Notes: a model not told the origin generated them from the sequence alone. Counted from the first letter of the stretch, positions 1 to 13,899 are shown. The stretch is 64,000 bases of DNA from Anoplolepis gracilipes (GCF_047496725.1 NC_132976.1:6742001-6806000); one strand, 5' to 3'. Program-made: numbers and translations.

Positions 1-512
1 ACGAATCGATTTTGAAACGAATTACGCGTTACAACGTATTACAATTGTTTTTACAAATTTATTTTAATATTCGTTAATCGAGTAATGAAAAATCAGCATT
101 CGATGGTTTATCTACATGAATATTTTACGTGATTTATTCAATCAAAATTTATCGTGCGAATGGTTAATAAATCAGTAATCAACAAAACAGTAAATATACA
201 ATAAAAATATATTTTCATACGTTGCATTCTGCAAAATTCTAATATTAATTTGTATATTTATTCATATTTGTATTATAATACAAGATAATAATAGGTTTGA
301 TCTCATGGTTTTGGAACATCGAGCGAATCATAATTTAAGTGCTCCTAATTATAGTTTTCCTCTTGTTTTCTTGTCGTAATAAAGAGCGTTTTGCGTGTGA
401 TCAATATCGAGAGTATCATGCAAAGTGCCGAGTGATCGTATTTATTCTGAATGCGCGCGTGATCGTAATTAATTGCGTTTTCGCGTGTGAGTACAATAAA
501 GAAGCCGCAAAG

Positions 513-579
513 ATGAACAAAAGAGGAAGAAGAGGAGGAAGCCCGGGGAGGCATCGGGCGATGGCAGAGCAACCCTACG
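513..579 (+). CDS. Candidate alternative first coding exon (MNKRGRRGGSPG...)
   Basis: An ATG with A at -3 (CCGCAAAGATG) opens 22 codons rich in Arg and Gly (start MNKRGRRGGSPGRHRAMAEQ), running directly into a strong donor, TACG|GTAAGC, at 580. The local GC content jumps above the flanking AT-rich sequence and falls again after the donor, as expected for an exon. The frame is open upstream to about 339 with no other ATG, and the exon leaves in phase 1. It could be the start of a short dystrophin isoform or of another + strand gene. It cannot splice directly to the 52671 exon, which needs phase 0. No homologue is recognised. A chance ATG before a chance donor remains possible. Confidence 0.28.
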
Positions 580-3500
580 GTAAGCAATTAGAACTTCATT
601 TTTTACTTTTTTTATTGCTTGTGAAATTAATTGTTCGTTCATCTCCACGGTATAATAATCCATCTTATATCATTGAATAATTTTATATTACGTGATATAA
701 TGCACATTAAGAATATTCTAGATTTTAATTTTAAAAATACTTAAAAATACAACTATCTGATAAAAATATTTATAATAATGAATATTTTATATAAAGTTAT
801 ATTATAAAATATTTTATTATTATGTATATATAAAATTTTTTTTTAAATAATTATTTAGATAATTTTTTAATATAAATTAGATTTTTATTTATTATATTTA
901 ATAAAAAATTTTTTCTTCAAAATTAATTTTTTTTTAGTAAATGCATATTTAAAATGTAAACAAAAAATTTAATTACGCACAATAAGTACTTCTTGAAATA
1001 TTAATTATTTTGGACATTACTTTATATATAATATAGATATATATTATACATATATTTGTTTTACAGATCAACGTTGTGTATTACAATTTTGCTGTTACAC
1101 ATTATATTGGTGAGTGCTGAATTATTTTGTATTTTAATTTCAAGGTAAAATCAATTTATTAATATTAATTATACCGAAAATATCAGAAAGGTTGAAAAAA
1201 TGAAGGTCTTTTTTTAATCAATGTAATTGTATTGTGTCAAAATTTGAATTTGCAATGAGAATAGATTCAGTAAAACAATGAAAATTATTTTATATTTATT
1301 TTTATGAATAGGTCTGAATAATAAATAGTTTTGAATATTCATTATTTATTTTTATATAATAATTTTTTATTTAAAAATATGATTATAAAAATTAAGAAAT
1401 AATGTAAGAGATTGTTATATATATAACATTTCATAAATTTATTTACTTTGAAATAAATAATGATTTTATTATAAATAATAAATAATAAATTAATTATTAT
1501 AAAATTATAAATAATAAATTTTCATCTTGAAGATTAAAAAAATTTATTTTATCTAGAATAATTTATATAAATAAAGTTATATATGGGATTTAAAAAGGAA
1601 AACTTTAATCTGTTTATTAAACGTTCAGTTATCGTTTTATATACACCGAAGATATCTATAGCAATATTTTGCAATATATTTCAATAAATCAGACAGACTA
1701 AAATCGCGAGATACAATTTGCACGCACAATTAATCGATATGCACGATTGTATCTATTATTATAAGTACGTCGTTAATAATGTTAATAAGACCCCATCAAT
1801 ATTCGCTATCGCGTAACGAATAGATTGTGAATTCATGTATTGATCGTTAATATGTTGTGACCCATAACATGCATTTACCGAGTAATTTTGTTAAAATTAC
1901 AATGGCATATAGTTGGAAATTAGTATTATGACCAATTCTTTTATGCTACACTTATTTACACTGGCTATTAATGTGTTTTCATACAAATTATAAATATGAT
2001 AATATTAACATGCATTCGTAACGTGCCGTTACAATTATTTGCGAGCTTATTACTGATTATTATGTGCAGAAACGCATTTAGCTGTATATAGCTATATAAC
2101 GAAAACATAAAATGTACAATTACGATAGCTAATGCTGCAGCGCTCATTAAATTAAATAACTTAAAAGCTTATTAAAAATACACAATTAAAGTAGAGCTTC
2201 TTATATTCGGAAGTTATTTTTTATTTTATTTTATTTTAATAGATCAAATTATTTCTTCATAATTTCAAATTAAAATACTTTTTTTTTTTAAATTGGAGAT
2301 TACACATGCAGAAATGAGAAATTTAATATAAGTATATAATAAAAATACATAAAATATGCGTTTCGAATTCTGTAGGAATTTCATAGCACCTTCGCATCGC
2401 GAACATTGTCAGGCGAGGTATGTGAAAATCTCTGTCGGAATAGATAAATTTAAAACACAAAGGAAGACATACGAGCGACGCGTAAATCATTTCGCGATCC
2501 CTGTCATTTCGGAAAGAAAAAGCTAGAGGTAGAAAGACGGATGGATTGAATAGTTAAAAGACGACGTAATGAAAATGCAGGAGAATGAACGCGACCAGCT
2601 AAAGTGTTTTTAAATTAAATAAAACAGAAAAAATCTTGAAGTATATTCATTATTTTTTTGAGTCACAGTAATCGCGAATAGTTCAGTTTTACCGGTTTGC
2701 AAAATCGCCACAGTGAATTTTGTTTCTTAGTCGAGAGAGCATGTTATAAGCTAAGCTAATGCTTACGAAAAGCTTTTGGTTCAAACTAAATATGGAAGAA
2801 AATAAAAGATGAAACACGAAGAAAATGAATGAGGGAAGACGGTTATATCGTTTTCCTCAGCTTTCTAGTGAAATTAATGTTTCTGTCGGCTGAAACTTTA
2901 TTTTCCTACCGCGCGTCAGTGACACAAATGTACAAAGTTAGCTGTACTTCAATCAAAAAAATCTTTTGCTGCTTTCTATCGATTAGAATCTCTACATTAA
3001 AATTACTCTACATTAAAAAGATTAAAATTATTTTGCATAATAATACTATTATATAATTATTTATATTTATATAAAGAGAATATATCATTGTCTAAATATT
3101 AAAAACCAACATGAAAAATAATGTTTTTAAGAATCCCACTAACGTATAAAAATGACTCGGCTTCAAATATTTCTGTGATATACAAGATCCTTGGATATTA
3201 TTTGCTGACAGTTGAAAAATTGCTACTGCGGAACTCAATTCTCCGTCGAGTAGAAAAGCGCAAGCTAATGCATGCGTGAGGACCGTGATTCTGCTTCGTA
3301 CAAATGTTTGTAACAGCACGAAGTAATTCTCTGAAGAAAGGTGAAGAATGAGCAAAGTTGAACAGATAAAGGCATTGTGTCATATTTCTTAGTTATCCAT
3401 GAAAAAATGTGCAACGCGAAAATGATTTGAATTTGTCTTTATCCAAGTTTTTTGCGTAAAAGAGAAAATGTCAATGGAGATAATCGAAACCTCGGATTCA

Positions 3501-3639
3501 ATTCTGGACAATAATTAATATATGAAGATTAGATTATACAAATCGTTAATAAAAAATAGATCTGTATATACAAGCGATTTATATAAAAATTATAACATGG
3601 AAAAATTTCTATTTCCTATGAAACTGGAATTTATAACTT
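580..3639. other. AT-rich intronic stretch, nothing supported
   Basis: The sequence is very AT-rich with many homopolymer runs and no exon-like block. Slightly higher GC at 2380-2600 contains a weak donor-like GAG|GTATGTG at 2418 without a coding frame in front of it. Confidence 0.6.
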
Positions 3640-4260
3640 AAATATTCTCGGGGTTTAATCTTATAATTACGTTGTCTACAAGGGCGTAGAGTGATACACA
3701 AAGAACGCGGCAAATGCACGTACCAACATGGCGTATCCTACATTTTTCTCGCACATTCTGAATGGATGTTATTCCCAGGTCGCATCTCGAGGACGCTCGC
3801 AACCCTCGCGCATAATATGAATGCATAATGCGCCTCCTCCCCTCCTCCCCTCCTCCTCTTCGTCCTCGTGAGTAACTGTCCATTAGCTGTGCCAGCAGTT
3901 TCCAAGTTTCCGCAACGAGGCGTCTAGGGTAGAGTGACGTAATGAGGTAATACTTAAATTGCGTCCACGTGCCGTGTGACAGTATCGACAGACAGGACCT
4001 TTGGCATAGAAAGCCATCGGTCGGACAGGCAGAACTAGGCCGCAAACAATGGCGGTGCCTCTCGTTAACGACGAGACGCCGTCCCGTCGGCGTCGGCTGC
4101 GGCATCATCTGGCACAGTCCAGTCAGGATTGTATGAGGCAGGCAGCCTCGTGCGAGTGAGTTCTAGTATAACCAGTCCTCGCGATTATTGAGTATCCCGC
4201 AGGATAAGTGTTGGGAGTCATCGGACATTTCGAGAATGATCGAGAGGAACATTTATTTCA
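3640..4260. promoter_or_regulatory. GC island around the 4049 candidate exon
   Basis: This island is clearly more GC-rich than its flanks. A pyrimidine-rich run on the + strand (3832-3868, repeats of CTCCTCCC) lies about 190 bases upstream of the 4049 start. No TATA box is seen. It is consistent with a TATA-less promoter and first exon, or with an intronic enhancer. There is no direct evidence for either. Confidence 0.3.
4049..4155 (+). CDS. Candidate alternative first coding exon or 36-codon small ORF
   Basis: ATG at 4049 sits in an excellent insect start context (CAAACAATGGC), with an in-frame TAG at 4007. It opens 35 codons beginning MAVPLVNDETPSRRRRLRHH, basic in the middle and polar after it. 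The frame meets a canonical donor, GCGA|GTGAGT, at 4156 and would leave in phase 2. If unspliced, it ends at a TGA three bases later as a 36-residue small ORF. It lies in a GC-rich island (about 3.70-4.20 kb), unlike the AT-rich DNA around it. A minus-strand open frame of 156 codons (3638-4108) covers the same island and is treated as its shadow. A phase-2 exit is incompatible with direct splicing to 52671, so an intermediate exon or another gene would be required. No homologue is recognised. Confidence 0.35.
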
Positions 4261-5999
4261 CGTAGCTATAACTATTGAATTTTGCATCAGAAAGTCATGA
4301 AAATGTGACAAAGTGCGTGATAATAATGTGACGTTTAGGGTTGTATATCATATCGTAGAAATACAAAGACACTTTTGCAAAACAAATGGCGGTGTGAGCT
4401 ATAATTTTATAGGAAGGTAGCTGAAATACAATTAGTTTTAGGGAGAAAAAATTAACGAACTACCAAATAATATAAATAGAGGATTTGTGTGAAGACTGAA
4501 TGAAATGCACTTAATGCAATATATGAAGTGCACTTGTTATCATGGCAGTATTAGGAATAAATTGGTATAAGCATAAATCATTGAGCGTTTTACATTATAT
4601 TTTATATTTTGATAAAGAATACTTAAAAAAATTCTTTAAAAAAACGTTTTTGTATTTGTATAATTTTCAACTTTGTAGAAGGAAATTAAATCGACATTTA
4701 TTCTTTAATTTTATGCACAAGAATATATCGATAAATAATAAAATAGAAATATAATTATATTTTTATTCTTTAATATGTATTTTTAGCAATTATTTTTTTT
4801 CGAAATTTTATTTTTTTCTTTGAAATGTTATCTAAAAGTTTTTATATTAGAACTTGATATCATTAACTTATAATATTTGTTTATAATTATTAGTATACCT
4901 ATGTGCACATAACAATATGTAGTTGAATAACGAACATATATATCTATAATGACAGCAACGTGTCGGACTGACACGTCTCTCATAACGTGCTGCCATGTAG
5001 ATCAAAATTAATCTTCATGGCTTTGAGAAGTAATTAATACACTCGCGAAAAGAGCAAAGCTGATTTTCCCATCACATGCGAATGTTCAAGCATAAGTTAT
5101 TTAATTTTTGCGAAAACTTATTTGCGCTTGAAATTGATTACTACATAGAAAATACCGTCAAATTAAAAACTAAATAATTAAGTAGTTTTGAACGCTTAAT
5201 AAATTAAATAAAACGCTTGATAAATAAAAAGAAAAAGAATAACGTCAAATATAATTTTCATCCTTTAATAAGAATGAGTGCAAACAGTTAAGTTCAAAGA
5301 TTGTTATAATACGAGTAATAATTTAATATTTAAATCGAATATGTGTAGTTATAATTTAACACACGTAATTTGCGTAGTAACACAGTTTTGTGAAAACTTT
5401 ACGAATTAATATAGAACTGCTTAAAGTCACAAAATAGTTTGAATATTATTGAAAATATTTTATTATAGATTTTCAATTTTAGTATTAGAACACTAATTAT
5501 ATGTACTAATCATCTAGTATTAAAAATTTTAAAAATTTACAAAAACTAGAATTTATCAGTTTAATTTCAGAGAGGCTTTCATATATCATTGCGATATACA
5601 TAATTTCTATTAATTTATTATCTAGTTTCTTGGTTATTTAAAAATTGAATGCGTTTATATATTAAAAGATATTTCTTAAATTCCGTTAAATTCTTTAAAC
5701 AGTGGAGATCTTAAACATTGATTTAATAATTAAAAAATAACACGAAGTATATTAAAATCTAAAGATAGTTACAGGTTTTACGAAGATAACATTAATAAAA
5801 CGTAATAAAATTTTACAGTAATAGATGGCGACTTATTATCGCGTAGATGCAAAGTTCTTGAAGCAATATAATAGATTTTTTGATCAGAGAAGTAAACTTT
5901 ATCGGACAGACGGTAAAATAATGGCCCGTAATAGAGCACGGAGCGAGTGTTGGATTTTCCTCGGCACATAACTACGTAATGTAGCAAACTATTAAGGTA
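4261..5999. other. AT-rich intronic stretch, nothing supported
   Basis: No conserved-looking block, repeat or splice-bounded frame was found. The short open frames at 4542-4754 (+) and 5778-5987 (-) are AT-rich and fit chance. Confidence 0.6.
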
Positions 6000-6320
6000 T
6001 TCTGGCCAAGTGCGCCGTGCCGCGTGCTCTAATTAATGGCATCCCATGCGCGGCTACCGATTATCTCACCGTGTATAATCTTACCCGAGCGATGCGACGG
6101 TTTTAGACGTCCGTGGTCTGAGCGGGATTAGAGGCAACATCGATAATCGATTAAATTTAAGTGCTTCCCACGCCGGCGGCTCGTGTAATAACGTATGATT
6201 CTTCGGAGACGATCGTCACGTGCTTAAGTACCACCGCGGAAACTTGAGGGATCAGTTATTGCCGGTAGAACTATGAAGTAAATGCGCCACAGCTATCGGC
6301 ATCAAGATGAGACGATCACA
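6000..6320. promoter_or_regulatory. GC island, candidate intronic enhancer
   Basis: A sharply bounded GC-richer block with frequent stops in all frames, so it is not coding. It contains an E-box CACGTG at 6217-6222 and GATA/ATCGAT-type words near 6139. The regulatory role is inferred only from base composition and motif content. Confidence 0.22.
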
Positions 6321-9300
6321 AACTTTTGATGTTCTTAAGATAGCGTTGATAATGAAATACGAATCCACTGATAATTCGCGTGTTAGAATTTTTAAGAAAA
6401 TTTACACTAGTAAAAATTGAATCTATCATTTGAATTTGTGATAATTTTTTAAATTAAAAATATTAGAGATAATTCGCTAATAAATTTTTAGACTGATATT
6501 CTGTTAAGTAAAATGATATTTTATCTGTGTATTCTCACATAATATAAAATATCATGCAGTTTCTTCTATCTTACTGTAAAAAATGTTCCATTAATCCAAC
6601 GGATCGTTTCATCTCAGTTCACATGTCAGAAAACTATAAGCTTTTGATGCCTAACAATAAGTACATTTACAAGACTGTAGCACTCAATATATTTCTTTCC
6701 TTTTAATCTTTTATTGCTATGAAATCGTTACTGTAAGTTGCTTGTAACGGTTTCAACAAATCCTTTCTTATTTCAACAGAACGGTATTTGTTTTTCCAAT
6801 TTTCATTCTGCTATTATCACTTTCTAACTAAAAACTAGTCATTTTCTTAAAAGCCTCTCTCATTTTCTTTCATTGCTATTTCAAATATCGCCTATTTACA
6901 GTACCTATAAGTAAGCATTATCCTGAAATCTTGCATTTTGTATATAACTTGTTAGAAGAAACGATTTTTGACAGATCTCTATAACATCTTATATGTAATA
7001 TATTTATTTCTAAAATATTTAATTTTGTCGTTAAATCTATTACTTTTTCGTTACTCTTTAAAATATTTAATTATTCAAAGAAACGATTATGCACAATAAA
7101 ACTTTGAATCTTAGAATTTATTTTTAAATAATTTGTGTAATCTGCTTCAATTGCCGGAGATTTAAACAGACAATTGCGCTAGTTACATACGTGATAATTT
7201 GATGAACGCTTATCACAAAATAGTTGACGCTTTTATAAGAACTTTGAACGGTATGTAACATTTTTTGTCTTCGATTTTTTTCCGCCATGCGATTGTCTCT
7301 AAGGGAATGACCTCACGTATGACATGATATTCGCTCTTTTCTGGTTTTTTCTATGACAAAGTCAAGCTATGGTCAAAGCAACCCAGTCTCGATTCAATTA
7401 GCCAGATGTCGTGCTTTTATTTTTCTTGATTTTTACACGGTATACCTTGAAGGCACGTTTCGTCCGAGTTCAAGCTTGTTCTTTAGTTCGATGATTGCTT
7501 TACTCAGGAATAAACCCGCTGGACTCACTCGTTTCTATGCGTCCGATGCAGCTGTTCTTTTTCATTTCACAATATCTGATACACTTTCATAAATTTATAA
7601 CTTTTACAAATGTGGCCAGTTTACGTTATATTTATCGAATCAAGTCTATAATATATTCAAGCGTATGTTTATTTCACATTTTAAGAACATAAACATTCTC
7701 ATGTGAGGTAAATAAAAGAATGTTATAAAAAAATATTATAAGAGGACAAAGTTAATACAATTGATAAAGATATTATTCAAGTTATTTGTTACAAAGCATT
7801 TTGATATTTAGTTACTTATTTTATCGTTTTTGTAATCTCTCTTTGCATCGCATTTATTAAATGAAGAATATACTGTTTTTAAATGATATATTACATTAAT
7901 TAACGTGTCTTTCATAAAGTGTCTTTGTTGTACAAGTGAAACGAAAAAAAAATTTAAATTTTTAAATGACGCGACGTCTGTGCGACTATTACTGTTAAAC
8001 ATTTTTCCCCTCTTTCAATGCAATTCCACTTCCTCTTTTGCCTCTTCCATTTTTACGTCACACATTATGCATAGAATGTGTCGCGTTTTAATCTATGAAC
8101 ACCATTTGCCTTCAAAGACGAAAACGGGAGAAAAACATTTCCTGCGTATGCTACGAGGCAGAAAGATAGCGTCTGGAGCAGATTCTTCTGCACCGCCAAG
8201 AAATTGTTTTCATTTTCTTAAATGAAAGCACGCATTCCTCCGCGGTAACCTCCTGCAATCTCAACAAGTACTTTCAAGATTTTTATATTACGTTACATCG
8301 TACTTTCTTTTTCATCTCTCACATTACAAAAAGTTATCTTTGTAGAATTAAAGTAAGGTATCTCATCTATAAGAAAAATTTCTATTTCGAAGTTAAAGCA
8401 TTCCGAAAAGGATCAGAGAATGAAATAAATCTTATATTGCTTTCTTGCTATTATTAAAGAGATTTTTATCTTTCTTTTTCTTAATTAATATTATTCTCAC
8501 TGAATATTTATCTTGGCAGTTTATATAACCTAGGCAATGTTTATAGAGGAAAACAATTTAATATTCTATTTGGTATGACTCTAAGAATACAATATGACTC
8601 TAAGAGTACAATAAATTTGCAAAAGACAAAGACTGTCAATTTGTCGAGGTATTACATTTAAAGATTACGATTGTTGCCCTCAAAATGTAAAGAGTGCATG
8701 TATCTTTAACGATGCCCTTTTGAAATATTGACATAACAGTTTTAATTTTTGCATTATTTTTATTAAATATAGTATTTTTATTATTGTTATTATTTGAGTT
8801 ATCAATTAGCAATTAATTAAAAATTAATTAGAAATTTATATCATAAATTTAGAGAAAAAAGTTTATTAAAGCTCATATAATAAATCTGAAAAATAATTTA
8901 TAAAGTAAATTATATATATCTTACTTCGGCAGAAATTGTTATAAAAAGCTTTTTTCTGCTTGTGCGTGTTATACGTTATCACAGTTCCAGTTGACAACAT
9001 TTTTCATGCAAATTTTTTTGTATATACGTTTCATACATACCTATGTACAAGTAAATTTATGGACTCATAAATTTTGTGTAAAAATAACATGGGCATAGAA
9101 TCACCTAAAATATTTTACGATGATATTTACACGTGTGTGTTATATTATTTAAATTTTTATATATTAATTTTAATTTTAATTCTCCAATTTTTTATGGATT
9201 TTATACATCTACACAAATAAATATATGACAATATATAGCAATCAATAAAATAGTGTCATAGTATAAAGCGATAGAAACATATCTCTTATAATACGTACTA

Positions 9301-9624
9301 GATGATAATTCATAGATTTATTATAGGAAAGTACAAAAATAAATTTTGTTCTAGACATATTGATATATTTTTTCATTACGCAGGAATATTACTTTTTATT
9401 TCTTTTTTTATTAAATACGATTTGACAAAATAACTAAAGTCGATGAAAACAATTTTATAATAATTGGAAAAGTTCGTTAATTTAAAAACTTTTATTAAAA
9501 GATAAACTATATTTGTCACTAATAAATTTTTTGAATAATAAAATTCAAGTCAAGCTATACATATAACTCATCTTGGAGTTATTATAAATAATACCAACAT
9601 CGATACTAAAATTATTTATGATTG
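6321..9624. other. AT-rich intronic stretch
   Basis: Mostly AT-rich sequence without exon signals. It includes a two-copy 19-bp tandem repeat (8574-8592 and 8593-8611, unit TATGACTCTAAGAATACAA). A mildly GC-richer stretch at 7900-8230 has overlapping open frames but no splice-bounded exon. Confidence 0.55.
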
Positions 9625-9783
9625 AATATTAAAATAATGAGAATAATTAAATTTAATCGTAACAACTATTACAATATATTATATATTTTATATGATAATT
9701 ATAAAAGAAAGAATGATAATTATAAAAGAAGTACATATATATTTTTTATTATTGATTCAATTTAATTATTCTCATTAATATTT
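9625..9783. mobile_element. Short inverted-repeat element (MITE-like)
   Basis: The left arm at 9625-9658 and the right arm at about 9754-9783 are reverse complements over roughly 30 bases, with one mismatch and a 4-base indel. They enclose about 95 bases that include a two-copy 21-bp tandem (ATGATAATTATAAAAGAA). No clear target-site duplication is visible in the AT-rich flanks. It could be a miniature transposon or a chance AT-rich snapback. Confidence 0.4.
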
Positions 9784-9839
9784 ATATATAATGAGAAATG
9801 TCAGATAATTATTGCGCGTGGAATTAAAATACTTTAAAT

Positions 9840-10330
9840 CCTGAGACATAAAGACTCTTTCTCATAAACTCGTGCAGTTTCTGCGCGGCGATAAAAACAA
9901 TCGATAAAGTAACAAACTGAAATGACAAGTCGATTGACGGGGTGGTAAAACTCTAGAAGCTGAGTCTTCATCGTATAATACCAAGTGACATTTACAGTAG
10001 CATTTTCCCAATACGAAACTCGCGGATCTGTCAGTGTGGTCGACGGTCGACGGTGTGGTCGGATGCGCAGTTAGAATATCAAATAGATCCATAGCTCTCG
10101 GTAGACAGTCGACTATGTAAGATAAACGAGCCAATATGGGCCGTAACACTCACTAACTGCCGGATTTAGTGAGCTCGATAACCGATAACTTTCTTATTAA
10201 ATCGACTTGGGTTGGGTTATCAGCCGTTCCGGGTCCCCTTATGTTGCATTGTCGGATCTAAATTACTATGTATACTGTACTGCTACCATAACGCGTATTA
10301 ACTATACATGATAAGAGACCACGCACACTT
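9840..10330. promoter_or_regulatory. GC island, candidate enhancer with GATA words
   Basis: A GC-richer block between AT-rich flanks. It holds a small GTCGACG tandem/palindrome at 10038-10055 and several GATAA-type words near 10180-10190. An overlapping 95-codon minus-strand frame (9862-10149) has no splice or homology support. Confidence 0.22.
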
Positions 10331-13119
10331 TCAGGATGATAGTACTTACCGTGATAAAACGAGGAAAGTTCAATACACGTGATTATACACTTTGTTTTTA
10401 ATGCGTTTATGTATCTTGATATGAGTGATTTTAAATGAATAAAAGTTAATGATGTACTTCAAAATGAAATTCATGTACTTAACAAGAAAAGTGTTGAAAA
10501 CGTTATTGTTTTGTTATTATTACATATTATCGGTAATAAATATGCAAGATAATGACGTTACGTAAAATATTATGTAGTGTATTTAGAATATTTCAATATG
10601 ATAAATAAATATATTGAAGCTGCAGAGATTAGCTGTGAAAATAGGAGTGCGTTTCTATGTTAAAATTTTGATAACGTTATTTAGGTGTGTAAATTGTTCG
10701 ATTGAAAATATAGATCATGTATAATAAATTAAAATATAGTATTTATAGAACACATGCGTGGACGTTGAAATGAGAAGTAAGTACTCCGACTTCTCATTAT
10801 TTCATTTAATCTGAGAAAAAAATTGTAATGTACTAGTTTTCAGATGGGGATTAAAAATCTAAAATACAATATACATATAATGAATATAAATAGAACAAAT
10901 TATAGTAATATTATCCGAATTTATGCGATAACATTTGTAAGTAAATTATTTGCCTAGTAAATACAATACATCTACGTTCAAATCCTTAGAAAATTATTCA
11001 AAATTAGAAATTATTAACTTTATTATTTTCTTATCAAATTAAATTATACATATATTTTTGTATCAACATGTATCTTATATTTCAAGTACATACATGTTAT
11101 AAGGGGAATATTATTCATTATTTTTAAATATAATTTTGTACATTTTTCTATTATTTTCCTTGACTTTTTAGGCTATTGCGCGTTCCTGCAAAGCGTTGCG
11201 ATGCGCAAAGAGCTCGCGAGTAAAAATCGAAAGTTTTAGGCGGTTGTAGAAGCGAAGCTTTTCGTCTGAAAAGGGAGCGGTGGTAACATAAATGTTTCAC
11301 GACCAACTTTCTTTCCCTCGGCATTTAGTCACGGGTTTCTAACTTTGGCCGTGCACGAACGCGAGGAAGGAAGTTATTAATCTGCGAGGAGTCAATCCTT
11401 CTCTCGCTTCTCGTAATTCACAGTCGACCCATTGTATTCGTTCAACTGCAATTATGCGCACTGAATTCGTCTGTGACTTTCATCTGCATGCATATTGCGG
11501 TCTCATATATTTTTACTTGCAAGCATATTCGTGCATTTGATTGTATAATGTAACTTTGCAATGCATTCATGCAGATAAAATTGGCGAAAATATTTTTTAC
11601 ATTTATATTGACGAGAAAATATCTGGACTCAAAAAGCATACCGCGCGAGATTAGCTTTTTTATTTCTATTACACATAGAAATAGAAGGCTACTATTTGTC
11701 TTAATTTGATAGTGTGACTAAAACAAAACGTATATAGAAATTTTAGAATGATGATAAAATTTAATAAATTGAATATATGTATTTTTTATTTTTTTTATCA
11801 TTTAATATTATTTTTGAATTATTAAAATATATTACATGTGGACTTTTAATGATGCTTTTGAAATACTTTATTACGAATACCATATTATAGCATATTTCAC
11901 AATATTATATAACATAATATTTTCTTTATAAATTAATATTGTTATTATCCACGCTATTTTTTAATAGATAAAGAATTATTATTTGGTCCTCAATGGATTC
12001 TTTATAAAATTATTTATTTTGAAAAAAATTATTTATTTATTAAAAATATTTATACGCTTTGTAATCTCTGCTTTTCTTAGAGATTTTCTTCTGATTTTCT
12101 TAGAAATCGTTAATATAAATTTTAACTCGACAATTTTTTCGATAGGAATACTTTGATAAAAGATGATAGATGATTTAAAAATAGTAATCATTTTTCTATC
12201 TTTGTAATTGGCATTTTTTAGTCAATCAGGATGCTTTATTGAATGTTTTATATGTTCAGTTTTAAATTGGTATAAAAGTTTCTTTTTTTTTATTTGTCTT
12301 TTGACAACATCGACATAATATTCTATAGTTTAACTTTGAAAAAGAAAGTTGAGTAACATAGTTTGTTTTTAATGTCGGTTTATTTTGCAATTATTAATAA
12401 TATTTTGATGTACATATTGTACATTGAACAACAAATTTTAATTGGAAAATTAAAAAAAATAATTTTTTTATTGCATTGAAAGAGTAATATGTTCTGCTCA
12501 GAAACAAACATTGATTTTGTAGATTACGCTGCTTTGATTAACTAGAATTGTTCTGCTTTTATCAAATTTATGTTTATCCGTAAAGTAAATCATTAATGCT
12601 TATACGAGATTATATTATATCACGAAAGACCTTTGAACAAATCAAATCTTTTTCTCTTATTTGTTCTATAATGTCTTGCTCTAAATTGGCAAGGTATGTT
12701 GAGAAATGTAATTTTATTCAATAAGAAAGCTAGTAAAAGATAAAGAAAACGAAGATAACTCGTATCTTGAACGTGGAGAAGAGTACAAAGTGCTGGATAA
12801 TTTAATATTTAATGAAACTATGGTATTGCTTTTCTGAAATGTAACATCGAAAATGTGCACGATGATTAAAATATTGTAAAACAATTTCTCCTGAACGTAA
12901 ATCTCAAATAAGATACGAATATGAATAAAAGTGAGAAATATTAATTCAATATATCAAATTGTTTTAAGCTTTTACTTTTAATTAACGAATAATTGATTAA
13001 AATTCCAAAATATTAGCGGTGAAAAATAAAACATATATGTTGAAACGCAAAATGTGTGACCATGACATTTTCGCCGTACGGTCATAATTAAAATGATCAT
13101 CTTCATTATAGCGCATATT
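10331..13119. other. AT-rich intronic stretch with a small GC island
   Basis: The only distinct block is 11165-11450, which is GC-richer and has no convincing frame. A good donor-like ATGAGAA|GTAAGTACT at 10776 is not preceded by an open coding-like stretch. Confidence 0.5.
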
Positions 13120-13899
13120 TTAAAAGTTGGAATTTAAACGTGATAGGAAAGAATTAAAAAGTACTCGTGAACAGAGAAAAGTTGCAGATCGAGATGCCGG
13201 AACCATCGAGCGACCATATCCACAGGTGTTGCGAAAGTTGATAAAGTTTCTCAGAGAGAGCTTCTTTCCATCGAGTTTTCGATTAACACCACATTGCGAG
13301 GAATATAGCAAGGTTTAATTTTCCTATAATTTTCATTATTATTTTCATCATTATAATCAATATTTTCATCATTAAAATCATCAATATAATTTTATTATTT
13401 TTTTTTTATAAATAAGACTTATTGATACAAAAGTCATAATCAAAGCATATTTGTCAAAAATAATTTATCGGTAAAAAATAGATCTAGATAAATACAAAAT
13501 CCTTTCCCCTTACAATCTGTAGATTTCTTGCTACATATACATAGAAAGAAATAGAAATCATACATGTTTTATTATAAATTTTTTGATTCAGAATTAACTC
13601 TTATGTTAGTAAAAATATGGTTATCTTTTCTTAGAATCATCAGTAAAGTTTAATTCATCACAGTGAATTTTTGATAATTTATGTATTTAAAATCTATTAA
13701 TGATCGAAGTAATCATTTTCTTAATAACTTTTAGGACTAGCATTTGTAGTTCTCTGAGAAATTACAGAAGATATTACTTTTCTAAAGTATCTTGAGCATT
13801 GCGAAATAAAACACGCGAAAGTGTCAATGCTCTATCATTTTAAATGCTCGATAACTATATTTATTGCAAATGTATAAAAGCTATTCTCCTAAATTACAC
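13120..13899. repeat. Imperfect AT-rich tandem repeats and flanking intron
   Basis: At 13325-13395 a TTTTCATCATTA-like unit recurs imperfectly several times. Immediately before it, 13127-13318 carries overlapping 63-codon frames on both strands, one a shadow of the other, with no homology recognised. Confidence 0.4.

Noticed and set aside
3638..4108. 156-codon minus-strand frame
   Set aside because: It is opposite the better supported + strand candidate exon at 4049, spans a low-complexity Gly/Glu/Arg repeat, and has no recognisable domain.
8922..8935. CTTCGGCAGAA resembling the 5' end of U6 snRNA
   Set aside because: Only about 11 bases match; the conserved U6 body does not follow.
13127..13318. 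Charged 63-codon + strand frame
   Set aside because: Overlaps an equally long minus-strand frame, its internal splice-like sites are weak, and no family is recognised.
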